Part shown: positions 42,841 to 51,026 of the stretch, piece by piece
Position numbering within the stretch: the first letter of the stretch is position 1
How the letters are laid out: each line of letters begins with the position of its first letter
Assembly (NCBI RefSeq): GCF_900095735.1
Contig: NZ_FNLO01000013.1
Location: 62,001 to 126,000 of the forward strand
Origin: Chitinasiproducens palmae
GTDB lineage: Bacteria; Pseudomonadota; Gammaproteobacteria; Burkholderiales; Burkholderiaceae
Length of the DNA stretch: 64,000 bases
Direction of reading: 5' to 3'
Position numbers and translations under genes: made by a program
The notes under the pieces: model-generated
Database searches by the model: none
Told to the model about the DNA's origin: nothing
The model's input: only the letters and a program-made list of their open reading frames with translations

Positions 42841-43596
42841 ATGAGCGAAATAACGTTGGTAACCGGCGCAAGCCGCGGACTTGGCCGCAATACGGCGCTG
42901 AGCATCGCTCGCCGGGGCGGCGACGTGATCGTGACGTACCAGAGCCGCGCGTCCGACGCGCAGGCTGTCGTCTCGGAAATCGAAGCATTGGGCCGCAGGG
43001 CGGTCGCGCTGCAACTCGACGCCGGCGACGTATCCACGTTCCCCGCCTTCGTGGAGCGCGTGGCGGCCGCACTGCGCGACCATTGGCAGCGCAGCCGGTT
43101 CGACCATTTGGTGAACAACGCGGGCCATGGCGACGTTGCGCCAATTGCCGACACGACCGAGGCGCAGTTCGACCGCCTCGTGAACGTGCATTTCAAGGGT
43201 GTGTTCTTTCTCACCCAGGCATTGCTGCCGCTGCTCGCGGACGGCGGCCGGATCGTCAACCTGTCGTCGGGTCTGACGCGTGTGTCCGCCGCCGGCTGTT
43301 CGGTCTACGCAGCGGTGAAGGGTGCGGTGGAAGTTCTCACCGTCTATCTCGCGAAGGAGTTGGGCAGCCGTGGCATCGCGGTCAATACAGTCGCGCCAGG
43401 TGCGATCGAAACGGATTTCTTCGGCGGCGCGGTGCGCGACACCCCTGAATTCAACCGTTTCTTCGCCGGCATGACCGCTCTCGGACGGGTTGGCGTGGCC
43501 GATGACATCGGTCCGGCGATCGCCAGCTTGCTGTCGGCCGACAATCGTTGGGTCAACGCCCAACGAATCGAAATCTCGGGCGGCCAGGGCATCTGA
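42841..43596 (+). CDS. SDR family oxidoreductase
   Basis: A 251-residue classical SDR. Motifs are TGASRGLG near residue 8, VNNAGHGD near 94, NLSSGLTRVSAAGCSVYAAVK with the catalytic Ser/Tyr/Lys, VNTVAPGAIETDFF, and ISGGQGI at the end. The Arg-rich turn after beta-2 (YQSRAS) suggests NADP(H). AGGAG precedes ATG 42841. It is divergent from the AraC_N regulator, which probably controls it. Confidence 0.93.
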   Translation: MSEITLVTGASRGLGRNTALSIARRGGDVIVTYQSRASDAQAVVSEIEALGRRAVALQLDAGDVSTFPAFVERVAAALRDHWQRSRFDHLVNNAGHGDVAPIADTTEAQFDRLVNVHFKGVFFLTQALLPLLADGGRIVNLSSGLTRVSAAGCSVYAAVKGAVEVLTVYLAKELGSRGIAVNTVAPGAIETDFFGGAVRDTPEFNRFFAGMTALGRVGVADDIGPAIASLLSADNRWVNAQRIEISGGQGI

Positions 43597-43707
43597 CATC
43601 ACTACCGGCAAGCGGCCGGGGCCCGGCGTCGTGGCCGCCGCCCTGGCACCATCAGTACGCGGAGCGACGGCGCCGCAGCACGCCATAGCACGCCATAGGA
43701 CGCCACA

Positions 43708-44613
43708 TCACGCCGCGAAACCCAGCGACAGCGTGTAGTCGGCCTCTTCCTTCGCGAACTGTCCCAACGCGGAGATGAACGCGCGCGTGTCGTCGGTACG
43801 CCATTTGAAGCAGTATTCGATGCTGGGCAGCTCCGGCACGACCTTGAACGCATGCAGTTGTCCGCTGTCCACCAGCTTGCGCATGAACAAGCGCGGCAAA
43901 AAACTGATGCCGACGTCGGCCAGGGTCAGACCGACGATCGCGCTCAGACTGTTGCACGCCAGCACCCGGCGGCCTTGCACGCCGTTGCTGGCCGCCCAGG
44001 ACTCGTAGGCGGCGGTCAAGCGAGACTCTGCGGTCATCGTCAGGATCGGATGCTGCATGATGTCCCGCGACCTCAGCACGGCGCGCGCCGGAATGCGTCT
44101 GGGCGACGACATCCACGCAAACTCCAGTGTCGCGAGCGGCACGGAACTCAACATCGGGTTGTCTTCGCTGCTCTGCGGCAGGATCGCGAAGTCGATCTCG
44201 CCCCGCACCAGCCGGCGTTCGAGTCCCGCCGCCAGATCGACATACGGTTCGAGCGCGAGATCGGGATGCTCCGTGGTGACGCGCGCCACGAAGCTTGGGA
44301 ACCACGTGAGTGCGGTCAATTCGCTGACGCCGAAGCGGCACAGCCCGGCCAGGCGCGGCGGCGTGCCCAGCAATTGGTGAATCTCGCCTTCGAACTGCAG
44401 AATTTTATGAGCGTGACCGAGGATGCGCGTGCCATGCTCGGTGAGTACCGAGCGCTGCGCGGAGCGGTCGAACAATGGCACGCCGACGGACGCCTCCAGC
44501 TCGGCGATGCGCTTGGACAGCGTCGACTGCGTGATATTCAGGCGAGTCGCGGCAACGGAGAAACTGCCGAGGCTCGCAGCCCAGTAGAATGCCTCGAGTT
44601 GCTTGAGCGTCAT
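43708..44613 (-). CDS. LysR family transcriptional regulator
   Basis: A 301-residue LysR protein. The helix-turn-helix is AASLGSFSVAATRLNITQSTLSKRIAELEASVGVPLFDRSAQRS, and the effector domain includes FGVSELTALTWFPSFVARV, RGEIDFAILPQSSEDNPML and LADVGISFLPRLFMRKLVDSG. The pattern TALTW resembles regulators of aromatic or hydroxy-acid catabolism. It is convergent with the SDR gene at 42841 and upstream of the MFS gene at 45001 on the same strand only after a 387-nt gap. Its target is uncertain. Confidence 0.93.
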   Translation of the reverse strand: MTLKQLEAFYWAASLGSFSVAATRLNITQSTLSKRIAELEASVGVPLFDRSAQRSVLTEHGTRILGHAHKILQFEGEIHQLLGTPPRLAGLCRFGVSELTALTWFPSFVARVTTEHPDLALEPYVDLAAGLERRLVRGEIDFAILPQSSEDNPMLSSVPLATLEFAWMSSPRRIPARAVLRSRDIMQHPILTMTAESRLTAAYESWAASNGVQGRRVLACNSLSAIVGLTLADVGISFLPRLFMRKLVDSGQLHAFKVVPELPSIEYCFKWRTDDTRAFISALGQFAKEEADYTLSLGFAA

Positions 44614-45000
44614 GGTGATCGGTGCGGCGCCGACCGGCTGGCCGGCGACCGGCCATTATAGAAGCGAGCGCCTGACCCCGTCGCTGTCTGGCGGTTTGGC
44701 GAGGTCTCAAAGCATGCGGCATCATTTGTCAGGCCACAGGAAGGCAGGTCCGAGCGTGATCGCGCAACATCGGGCGCAGGAGGCCGGGCGGCCCCATCCG
44801 TAGATGCCCTGGCGCAAAACGAACGGCGGCGCAACCGCGCGCAGCCCGCGCGGCGCCCCACCGCGCGCTGCCAAGTCCGGCCCGACCATCGCCACTGCCC
44901 AGACCGTCACCGTGCGATATCCTTCCTGTCCCTCCTGTTGCTCCTGTCCCTCCAGTCCCTCCCGTGCGCGGCGAAGCGTGCCGAGCGTCATGAACGACGG
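44614..45000. other. 387-nt gap, 9-bp repeats only
   Basis: No gene is supported. Four imperfect 9-bp units of CTGTCCCTC lie at 44926-44961. Open frames on both strands here translate to repeat-derived Gly/Gln- or Ser/Cys-rich peptides without motifs. Confidence 0.65.
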
Positions 45001-46374
45001 TCAAGCGCGCTTTTGCGCCAGCGTTTCACCACCAGCGGTAGCGGGTGCCGCGTTGCTCACGGTCGCGGGACTGCGCGGCTCGATGATGCTGAGCAGGATC
45101 AAGAACGTTGCCGCGGAACATGCTGCAAGGAAGGCGAACACGGTCTGCCAACCGGACGTGTCGAGAATCATGCCGACCATCAACGGGGCCAACGCGCCGC
45201 CGAGCGAGCCCATCGTGTTGACGATCGAGGCCGCGAGCGGTACCTTCTCGCGCGTCGCGATTCCCATCGGATAGACCAGGAACGTCGAATAACCCAGGTT
45301 CAGCAAGACGCCGGCAGCGAAGAACAGTGCCGCCAGCAGATAGGGATCGTTCGGCGCGAACAGGAGCGCGTACATCATCCCCACGGTCGCGAGAGAGGTG
45401 ATCATCATCACCGGCTTGCGGCGGCGCGCGAACACCCGGTCGGACAGGATGCCGCCGAGCACGTTGCCGACGATCGCCCCGACCCAAGGTGCCGATGCCA
45501 CCGCCCCCATCTTCATCACCGAGAAGTGCTTGACGCTGACGAGATAGGTCGGGACCCACGTCATGATCGCGTAGGTGATGCCCACCAGGAAGAAATAACC
45601 GAACGCGCAACCCCAGACGTTCCAGGACTTCCAGACGGAACGGTCGGTGGCAAGCAACGACACCCGTCGGGTGCGGATGATGCCGTCGATCCACATCGGC
45701 TTGTCCGCCACCGCCACGGTCCGCTGCGATTCACTGGCGGCCGGAACGGATTGGATGTAGTCGACTTCGCTTTGTGACACTGCGCGCGACTGCCGCGGCT
45801 CGTCACGCACCAGCCAGAACCACAGCGCAGCGGAAATCAAGCCCGGGATCGCGAAAAAATAGAATACGTCCCGCCAGCCGAAGCGCAGCAGAATCAATGC
45901 GCAAAGCGGCGGCACGAATGCGGGCGAGAACTTGATCGACGCCATGAACACCCCGGCTGCCAGACCGCGTTCCTGCGGCGGAAACCAGCGGTTGATGGTC
46001 GACACGATGCCGATGTTGATCGGTCCCTCGGCAATGCCCAGCACGGCGCGAGCAGCCTTGAGCTGGAAAACGTTGCCAGCCAGTCCCATGAACATCGTCG
46101 AAAGCGAGGTCAACACCATCGACCCGACCATCAGCCCTTTGACGCCGAGCTTGCCGAACAGATAGCCCGACGGGATCTGGACGATCGCATAGCCGATGTA
46201 GAACAGGAACGCCATCGCACCAACGTCGGTGTTCGACAAGTGGTACTCGCTGCGGATCGTCGGAATCACCACGCCGAGATTGGCCCGGTCGGCGCCGGCG
46301 ATCGTATAGGTGACGAAAATCATCGCCAGCACCACCCAGCGATAGCCGGTTCGCCTTGTCTTGCTTGCTTCCAT
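45001..46374 (-). CDS. MFS transporter, anion:cation symporter-like
   Basis: A 457-residue carrier with 12 membrane helices. Helix 1 carries TYTIAGADRANLGVVIPTIRSEY, and GYLFGKLGVKGLMVG forms the helix 2-3 loop. The family typically imports hexuronates, galactarate or other organic anions. GAGGAGACG precedes ATG 46374. It is divergent from the 2-hydroxyacid dehydrogenase / RraA-fold pair at 46744, suggesting a hydroxy-acid uptake and oxidation module. The 369-nt region between them shows no gene and should hold both promoters. Confidence 0.92.
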   Translation of the reverse strand: MEASKTRRTGYRWVVLAMIFVTYTIAGADRANLGVVIPTIRSEYHLSNTDVGAMAFLFYIGYAIVQIPSGYLFGKLGVKGLMVGSMVLTSLSTMFMGLAGNVFQLKAARAVLGIAEGPINIGIVSTINRWFPPQERGLAAGVFMASIKFSPAFVPPLCALILLRFGWRDVFYFFAIPGLISAALWFWLVRDEPRQSRAVSQSEVDYIQSVPAASESQRTVAVADKPMWIDGIIRTRRVSLLATDRSVWKSWNVWGCAFGYFFLVGITYAIMTWVPTYLVSVKHFSVMKMGAVASAPWVGAIVGNVLGGILSDRVFARRRKPVMMITSLATVGMMYALLFAPNDPYLLAALFFAAGVLLNLGYSTFLVYPMGIATREKVPLAASIVNTMGSLGGALAPLMVGMILDTSGWQTVFAFLAACSAATFLILLSIIEPRSPATVSNAAPATAGGETLAQKRA

Positions 46375-46743
46375 GCACGTCTCCTCTGCGGCTTTGCCCG
46401 CAGGCCAGCCATTCTGGATCTTGTCGATTGCGGGCCATGCTACGGCGTCTCGAAAGCGCGCATGTAGCGATATTTGTCGATGATCCGACATGAAGATTTC
46501 GACTTGGGTAGAAACGCTGATTGCGGTTCCATGGCGTCGGCGTCACGTACCGGCGCGCGGTACCGGGAAGCGCTTGCCGAGGTCACGCGGCGTCGGCCGC
46601 ACCGTTGCATCGCCGCAAGCGGAGCATGCGGGTAATCACGGACAGTCGGAAGTGGAATGGACCGCAGTCGAAAAATGTCGCTAGTGGCCGGATCGGCTGT
46701 GCTCTTATGCTTGCCCGGTACTTCAGCAATAGCGGATTTCGAC

Positions 46744-47700
46744 ATGAAGGTTTTCATCATGGACCCGATCGATGCGAGTGCCGTCGCACTGCTCGCGCAG
46801 ACGCACACAGTCGTCGACTTTCCGGGTTCGCGACAGCGGGATTGGCACGCGGAAGCGGATGCAATGATCGTCAGGACGTTCGAAGTCCGCGAGCCTGACT
46901 TCCGACGCGCGCAAAAGCTTCGCATCGTCGCCAAGCACGGCACCGGCGTCGATAACATCGATCTGAACGCCGCAAGGGACGCGGGCGTCGTGGTGACCAA
47001 CACGCCTGGCGCCAATGCCGCGGCGGTGGCGGAATATGCATTGGCGATCACGCTGGCACTGGCGCGGCAGGTGAATCTCGCCGACCGCTCCCTACGTGCC
47101 GACAGGTCCGGCCGCATCGCGGCCGGCACGGAACTGGGCGGCAAGACCGTGGGCGTGCTGGGCTTCGGCGACATCGGCCGACGTACCGCGCGTCTCTTCA
47201 AGGCCGCCTTCGACACAACGCTGCTTGTCTACGACCCGTTCGCGCCGGACGTTGCCTTTGCCGAATTGGGCGCGTCGCGCATCGACAGCATCGAGGCGTT
47301 GCTGCCCGCTTGCGATGTCGTGACCCTGCACCTGCCATTGCTGCCCGAAACCCGCAATCTGTTCGGCGCGGCGGAGTTCGCCGCGATGCGCGACTCTGCG
47401 TTCCTGATCAACGTCGCACGCGGCGGCATCGTCGACGAGGCAGCACTGTATCGCGCGCTGGTCGCTGGCGAGATCGCCGGCGCGGCCAGCGACGTTTTCG
47501 AAACGGAGCCCGTTGCCGCTTCCCATCCGCTGCTCGCGCTCGACAACTTCATCGCCTCCCCTCACATCGCCGCGAGCAGCAAGGAGTCGTTGGTGCGCAT
47601 GGGCGCCGCTGCCGCGCAGGCCGTCCTCGACGCGCTCGCGGGCCGGGCGCCGTCGCACCGTGTGCTTCCCCAGGCAACGCTTGCCCACCCCTCCATCTAG
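46744..47700 (+). CDS. D-isomer-specific 2-hydroxyacid dehydrogenase (phosphoglycerate dehydrogenase-like)
   Basis: A 318-residue NAD-dependent dehydrogenase. KHGTGVDNIDLNAARDAGVVVTNTPGANAAAVAEYAL is the substrate-domain signature. GVLGFGDIGRRTARLFKA gives the GxGxxG nucleotide site near residue 140. The catalytic Arg is in LINVARGGIVDEAAL, with Glu in FETEP and His in PHIAASS. The natural start is MKVFIMDP at 46744; the open frame upstream to 46657 has no similarity. It is followed by an RraA-fold gene after 10 nt. Confidence 0.92.
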   Translation: MKVFIMDPIDASAVALLAQTHTVVDFPGSRQRDWHAEADAMIVRTFEVREPDFRRAQKLRIVAKHGTGVDNIDLNAARDAGVVVTNTPGANAAAVAEYALAITLALARQVNLADRSLRADRSGRIAAGTELGGKTVGVLGFGDIGRRTARLFKAAFDTTLLVYDPFAPDVAFAELGASRIDSIEALLPACDVVTLHLPLLPETRNLFGAAEFAAMRDSAFLINVARGGIVDEAALYRALVAGEIAGAASDVFETEPVAASHPLLALDNFIASPHIAASSKESLVRMGAAAAQAVLDALAGRAPSHRVLPQATLAHPSI

Positions 47701-47710
47701 AGCCTCCCGA

Positions 47711-48403
47711 ATGAAAACCAATCGCTTCAACGACGTCGCGTCTTTCGAGCGCGTCACACCGGAACAGATCGAGCGCGCGCGCGAATTTCAAGCCGCGGTA
47801 CTCTGCGATGTTGCCGGCCGCCGGGGCGCGCTGCACGGCGACATCCAGCCCCTCACGCAGAGCATGGTCGTCGCGGGACCCGCATTCCCGGTGGAGGTGC
47901 GTCCGGGCGACAATCTGATGTTCCACGTGGCCCTCGCCGTGGCGAAGCCCGGCGACGTCATCGTCGTGGATGGCAAAGGCTACCAGTCCGGCGCGCTGTT
48001 CGGCGAGTTGATGGTCACGCAGGCCGTTGCCGCCAAGCTCGGTGGCTTCGTGGTGGACGGCGCGGCCCGCGATGTTGCCACGCTGCGAGACAGCGCATTG
48101 CCGATCTTCGCGAATGGCCGCAACCCGGCCGGCCCCACCAAGGGGCTGGACGGCCGCCTTGGCGTGCCGGTGTCGATCGGTGGCGTGTCCGTCGAGCCCG
48201 GCGATCTTGTCATCGGTGACTGCGACGGCGTCGTCGTGATTCCGCGCGCGGACGTCGACAAGGTGCTGAAGGCGGCGGAACAGAAGCTGGAAGCCGAAGC
48301 GCAACGCCTTGCCGAGATTCGCGAGGGCTTGCTGGTCTCGCCCTGGCTGGACGACGCACTGCGTGCCGCGGGCGTGATCGGCGCGGACGAAACGCTGGCC
48401 TAG
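47711..48403 (+). CDS. RraA-fold protein (4-hydroxy-4-methyl-2-oxoglutarate / 4-carboxy-4-hydroxy-2-oxoadipate aldolase-like)
   Basis: A 230-residue RraA/HMG-aldolase-fold protein. GDNLMFHVALAVAKPGDVIVVDGKGYQSGALFGELMVTQA and GGFVVDGAARDVATLRDSALPIFA are the family core, with the Arg-Asp metal/substrate pair present. The acidic residue expected three positions after that Asp (R-D-x-x-E/D) is Thr here, so classical aldolase activity is uncertain. Many RraA-fold proteins beside 2-hydroxyacid dehydrogenases act on organic acids. It sits 10 nt after the dehydrogenase gene and is probably co-transcribed. Confidence 0.85.
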   Translation: MKTNRFNDVASFERVTPEQIERAREFQAAVLCDVAGRRGALHGDIQPLTQSMVVAGPAFPVEVRPGDNLMFHVALAVAKPGDVIVVDGKGYQSGALFGELMVTQAVAAKLGGFVVDGAARDVATLRDSALPIFANGRNPAGPTKGLDGRLGVPVSIGGVSVEPGDLVIGDCDGVVVIPRADVDKVLKAAEQKLEAEAQRLAEIREGLLVSPWLDDALRAAGVIGADETLA

Positions 48404-48580
48404 GCGCGACGGCCGCCGCCGCGCGGCGACTGCGTACAGGTTGCGCACGCTCGCGGTGTCGACTCGAGCAGCACGCGATCCACTCGGCTAGGGCTGCCAC
48501 CGCGCCGGGCAAGTCACCGCGCCAGCGGTAGCCGCGCACGTCGTGCAGCGCAGTTGCGGCCACGCGATGCTGGCCGGCAC

Positions 48581-49324
48581 TCAGTCGAGGCCGCGCTTGC
48601 CCGGCGCCCAGTAGGCTTTCGCGACGAGCCGCCCAGGCGGCACCTCGAGCCGCTTCAGCGCGCGGCGCAAGTGCTGGATCGACGTCGCCTTGCCGGTCAA
48701 CACGAAGGTGGCGCCGGCTGTCGCCAGGATCGGCAGCAGGCCCTCCACGTCGGCCAGATGCGCGTCCGACGAGCGGCGCGCGAACAACTCGTTCGCATGC
48801 AGATCGACCGACGCCAACGCTGCCTCCGCGTCGCCCAGACTGTTCACTTCGAGCAAGCGCCGCACGTTCCGGGTCGGCGCCTGACGCGTGATCGCGTGCG
48901 CGATCCCGATCGACGTCTCGTCGCCGAACACCACCAGAGGACCCGCAACACCCCTCACGTCAAGCGAGGCACGAGGACCGAACACGTCGCATTGACTTCC
49001 AAGCAGGAAACCTTCCGCCCAGGCGGCGCCCGGTCCCGCTCCGTGCACGTAGACGAGGATGCGTGCCCGGCCGGCCTCGGCATCCCAATCGAGCGGCGTG
49101 AAGGTGCGTGCAACGAAGGCCGAGTTCATTGCGATCTGGATCTTCTGTCCCGCAACCCATTCGACATCGCGAAACTGCGGGCTCTCCAGCGTAATGAGAC
49201 GGAAGCCGTCGCCCACCGTCTGGCAGGCGACCACGGTTGCGCGTTTCATGAACAACTGGATCAGGGTCTGGCTGAACCAGCCCGGCCGGCCGCTCGCGCG
49301 CTCGGCAACATTCGTTCTCGTCAT
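48581..49324 (-). CDS. Siderophore-interacting protein (SIP / ferric-chelate reductase family)
   Basis: A 247-residue FAD-dependent protein of the ViuB/YqjH type. FVARTFTPLDWDAEAGRARILVYVHGAGPGAAWAEG gives the flavin-binding RxFTP motif and the substrate channel. PLVVFGDETSIGIA marks the NAD(P)H domain, and the end KAYWAPGKRGLD is typical. It reduces ferric siderophores in the cytoplasm to release iron. ATG 49324 follows an AGGA-containing stretch. It is divergent from an AraC regulator across 205 nt. Confidence 0.9.
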   Translation of the reverse strand: MTRTNVAERASGRPGWFSQTLIQLFMKRATVVACQTVGDGFRLITLESPQFRDVEWVAGQKIQIAMNSAFVARTFTPLDWDAEAGRARILVYVHGAGPGAAWAEGFLLGSQCDVFGPRASLDVRGVAGPLVVFGDETSIGIAHAITRQAPTRNVRRLLEVNSLGDAEAALASVDLHANELFARRSSDAHLADVEGLLPILATAGATFVLTGKATSIQHLRRALKRLEVPPGRLVAKAYWAPGKRGLD

Positions 49325-49529
49325 CGTCGGATCATCCTGTCGAACGGGGCGTCGGGCTGGCACGCCTGCCGCGTCGCGCGCCGTTCCGGCTTTGCCAAGG
49401 AAAGCTCGGCGTGGCGCGTGCGCACCCGGGAATACCAGGATGGTAGGAGGGCAATGACTTGGCTGCATTGGGAAAGGCTGACAATATGTTTTGAGATTCA
49501 GCCAAGCCAAAGCCGCGCCGGTCGTCCCG

Positions 49530-50357
49530 ATGCCCATCATCAACAAGCTGTTCCCTCCCGAACAATGGATCGACCCGGATGCGGTGCCGCGGCCGGTGGT
49601 CACCTTTGGCATGGCGCTGGAACGACTCGATTCGTTCGAGCTCGACTTCCATCGACACGCCAAGAGCCAATTGCTGTTGACGCTGCGCGGCGTGCTCAGC
49701 TGCGAAATCGAGGGCGGACTCTGGTTGGTACCGCCGCAAAGTGCGATCTGGATTCCGGGTGGCACCATGCACAGCGTCACCGCGGCCGGCACGCTGGAGG
49801 GATACAACGCGTTCATCGACCCGGCCGTCGCCACTGGGCTGCCCGGCCAATGTTGCAGTTTGACGGCGACGCCTTTGTTGCGCGAACTGATGATCCGCGC
49901 CGCGCATCTGCCCATGCTGTACACCGAGGGGGGCATGGAATCGAACCTCGTCACGCTGCTGCTCGACGAGATGCGACTCGCGCCGCTCGGCACGCTGCAT
50001 TTGCCCATGCCTGCCGACGCCAGACTGCGCGCGCTCGTCGCCGGCCTGATGGCGAATCCTGCCGATCGCGGCACCATGCAAACCTGGGCCGCGCGCAGCG
50101 GGATGAGCGAACGCACGCTGGCCCGCCTGATCGCGGCTCAGACGGGTATGAGCTTCGGCCGGTGGCGACAGCAATTGCGCGTCATGCTCGCGTTGCAGTG
50201 GCTCGCCAAGGGCTTGTCGATTCAGAAGGTCGCCGACGGCCTCGGTTACGAAAGCGCAGGCAGCTTCGTGACGATGTTCCGCAAGGTGCTGGGAGCGCCG
50301 CCGGGGCGCTACATGGCGCGGCGGGAACGCGCTGATCGGGAGGCAAGCGCACCGTAG
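49530..50357 (+). CDS. AraC family regulator with cupin-like N-terminus
   Basis: A 275-residue regulator. The N-terminal cupin-like domain is FELDFHRHAKSQLLLTLRGVLSCEIEGGLWLVPPQSAIWIPGGTMHSV. The C-terminal helix-turn-helix pair includes MQTWAARSGMSERTLARLIAAQTGMSFGRWRQQLRV and IQKVADGLGYESAGSFVTMFRKVLGAPPGRY. The start is uncertain: TTG 49491 is also in frame, but 49530 is preferred. It probably regulates the divergent siderophore-interacting protein gene. Confidence 0.9.
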   Translation: MPIINKLFPPEQWIDPDAVPRPVVTFGMALERLDSFELDFHRHAKSQLLLTLRGVLSCEIEGGLWLVPPQSAIWIPGGTMHSVTAAGTLEGYNAFIDPAVATGLPGQCCSLTATPLLRELMIRAAHLPMLYTEGGMESNLVTLLLDEMRLAPLGTLHLPMPADARLRALVAGLMANPADRGTMQTWAARSGMSERTLARLIAAQTGMSFGRWRQQLRVMLALQWLAKGLSIQKVADGLGYESAGSFVTMFRKVLGAPPGRYMARRERADREASAP

Positions 50358-50407
50358 CGTCGGCGGCGCGCCTTGCGGCCGGCCGCCGAGCGTGCGGCGC
50401 CGACGTT

Positions 50408-50500
50408 TCGCCGAAGCGGCACGCCAACGTCCAGGCTGAGTGCAACGTCTCGCCAGTGCGCGACCGCAGCATGCACTTTGGCAAGGACGGTCAAGGCTTC
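50408..50500 (-). pseudogene. Possible HipA-family toxin C-terminal remnant
   Basis: Within the 446-nt gap 50358-50803, the minus strand translates to EEALTVLAKVHAAVAHWRDV followed by ALSLDVGVPLRRN. By recollection this resembles the C-terminal helices of HipA-type kinases (a Trp-Arg-x-Val-Ala-x-Ser pattern), without any upstream kinase domain. If real it is a decayed fragment. The rest of the gap shows no gene. Confidence 0.25.
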
Positions 50501-50803
50501 CTCATTTCCCGGCGAGAAGCAGGACGCACGTGCCGGCGGCATCGAGACGTCGGTGCTTCGGCCACCGCGGCCGGCCAAGCACGCGCCGCCAGACAAGTAG
50601 GTGGCGGCCGCGCCATCCCCTGTGCAGACATGAACAGCCAATGTCTGGCGAGGTGCTTGCATGGCGTACCGCCCACCACGGGGCGCTCGCCATCGCGACA
50701 CATCGACACCGCTGCGGCGCGCTCAGCGACCAGCGCACACCTGGGCCGGTGCATATGCCGAGCATGCGCTCCGTCTGCCTTCATCAGCATCGACAGCGAA
50801 GGT

Positions 50804-51004
50804 CTAGAGCGGCGCCCGGAACATGCAAGCGGGCTCGTTAGCCTTGTTGGTCGGGCGCGGCAGCGCGCTCGCCGCGGCGCGCCCGGCCACGGCGAGTTCG
50901 TGCAGCCGGGCCAGCATCACGTCCGCCTGCGGCCCGCTGAAATACAGGCCGTAGCGGGCAGCGTAAGCGGCGACCTGTTGCAGGGTCCATTCTGAATCGG
51001 ACAT
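50804..51004 (-). CDS. AtzG-like / DUF4089 small protein
   Basis: A 66-residue protein. The helix pair WTLQQVAAYAARYGLYFSGPQADVMLARLHELA and the closing EPACMFRAPL match the pattern of AtzG (DUF4089). These are small subunits that bind and stabilise amidase-signature partners such as 1-carboxybiuret hydrolase AtzE. It lies 22 nt downstream of an amidase-signature gene on the same strand, the expected arrangement for such a heteromer. Start 51004 is preceded by GAGGTGGATACC. Confidence 0.7.
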   Translation of the reverse strand: MSDSEWTLQQVAAYAARYGLYFSGPQADVMLARLHELAVAGRAAASALPRPTNKANEPACMFRAPL

Positions 51005-51026
51005 GGTATCCACCTCGGTTAACGTG

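Noticed and set aside
44722-45004. Two overlapping small minus-strand frames (Gly/Thr/Gln-rich)
   Set aside because: Composition is a translation of the 9-bp repeat; no ribosome site or similarity.
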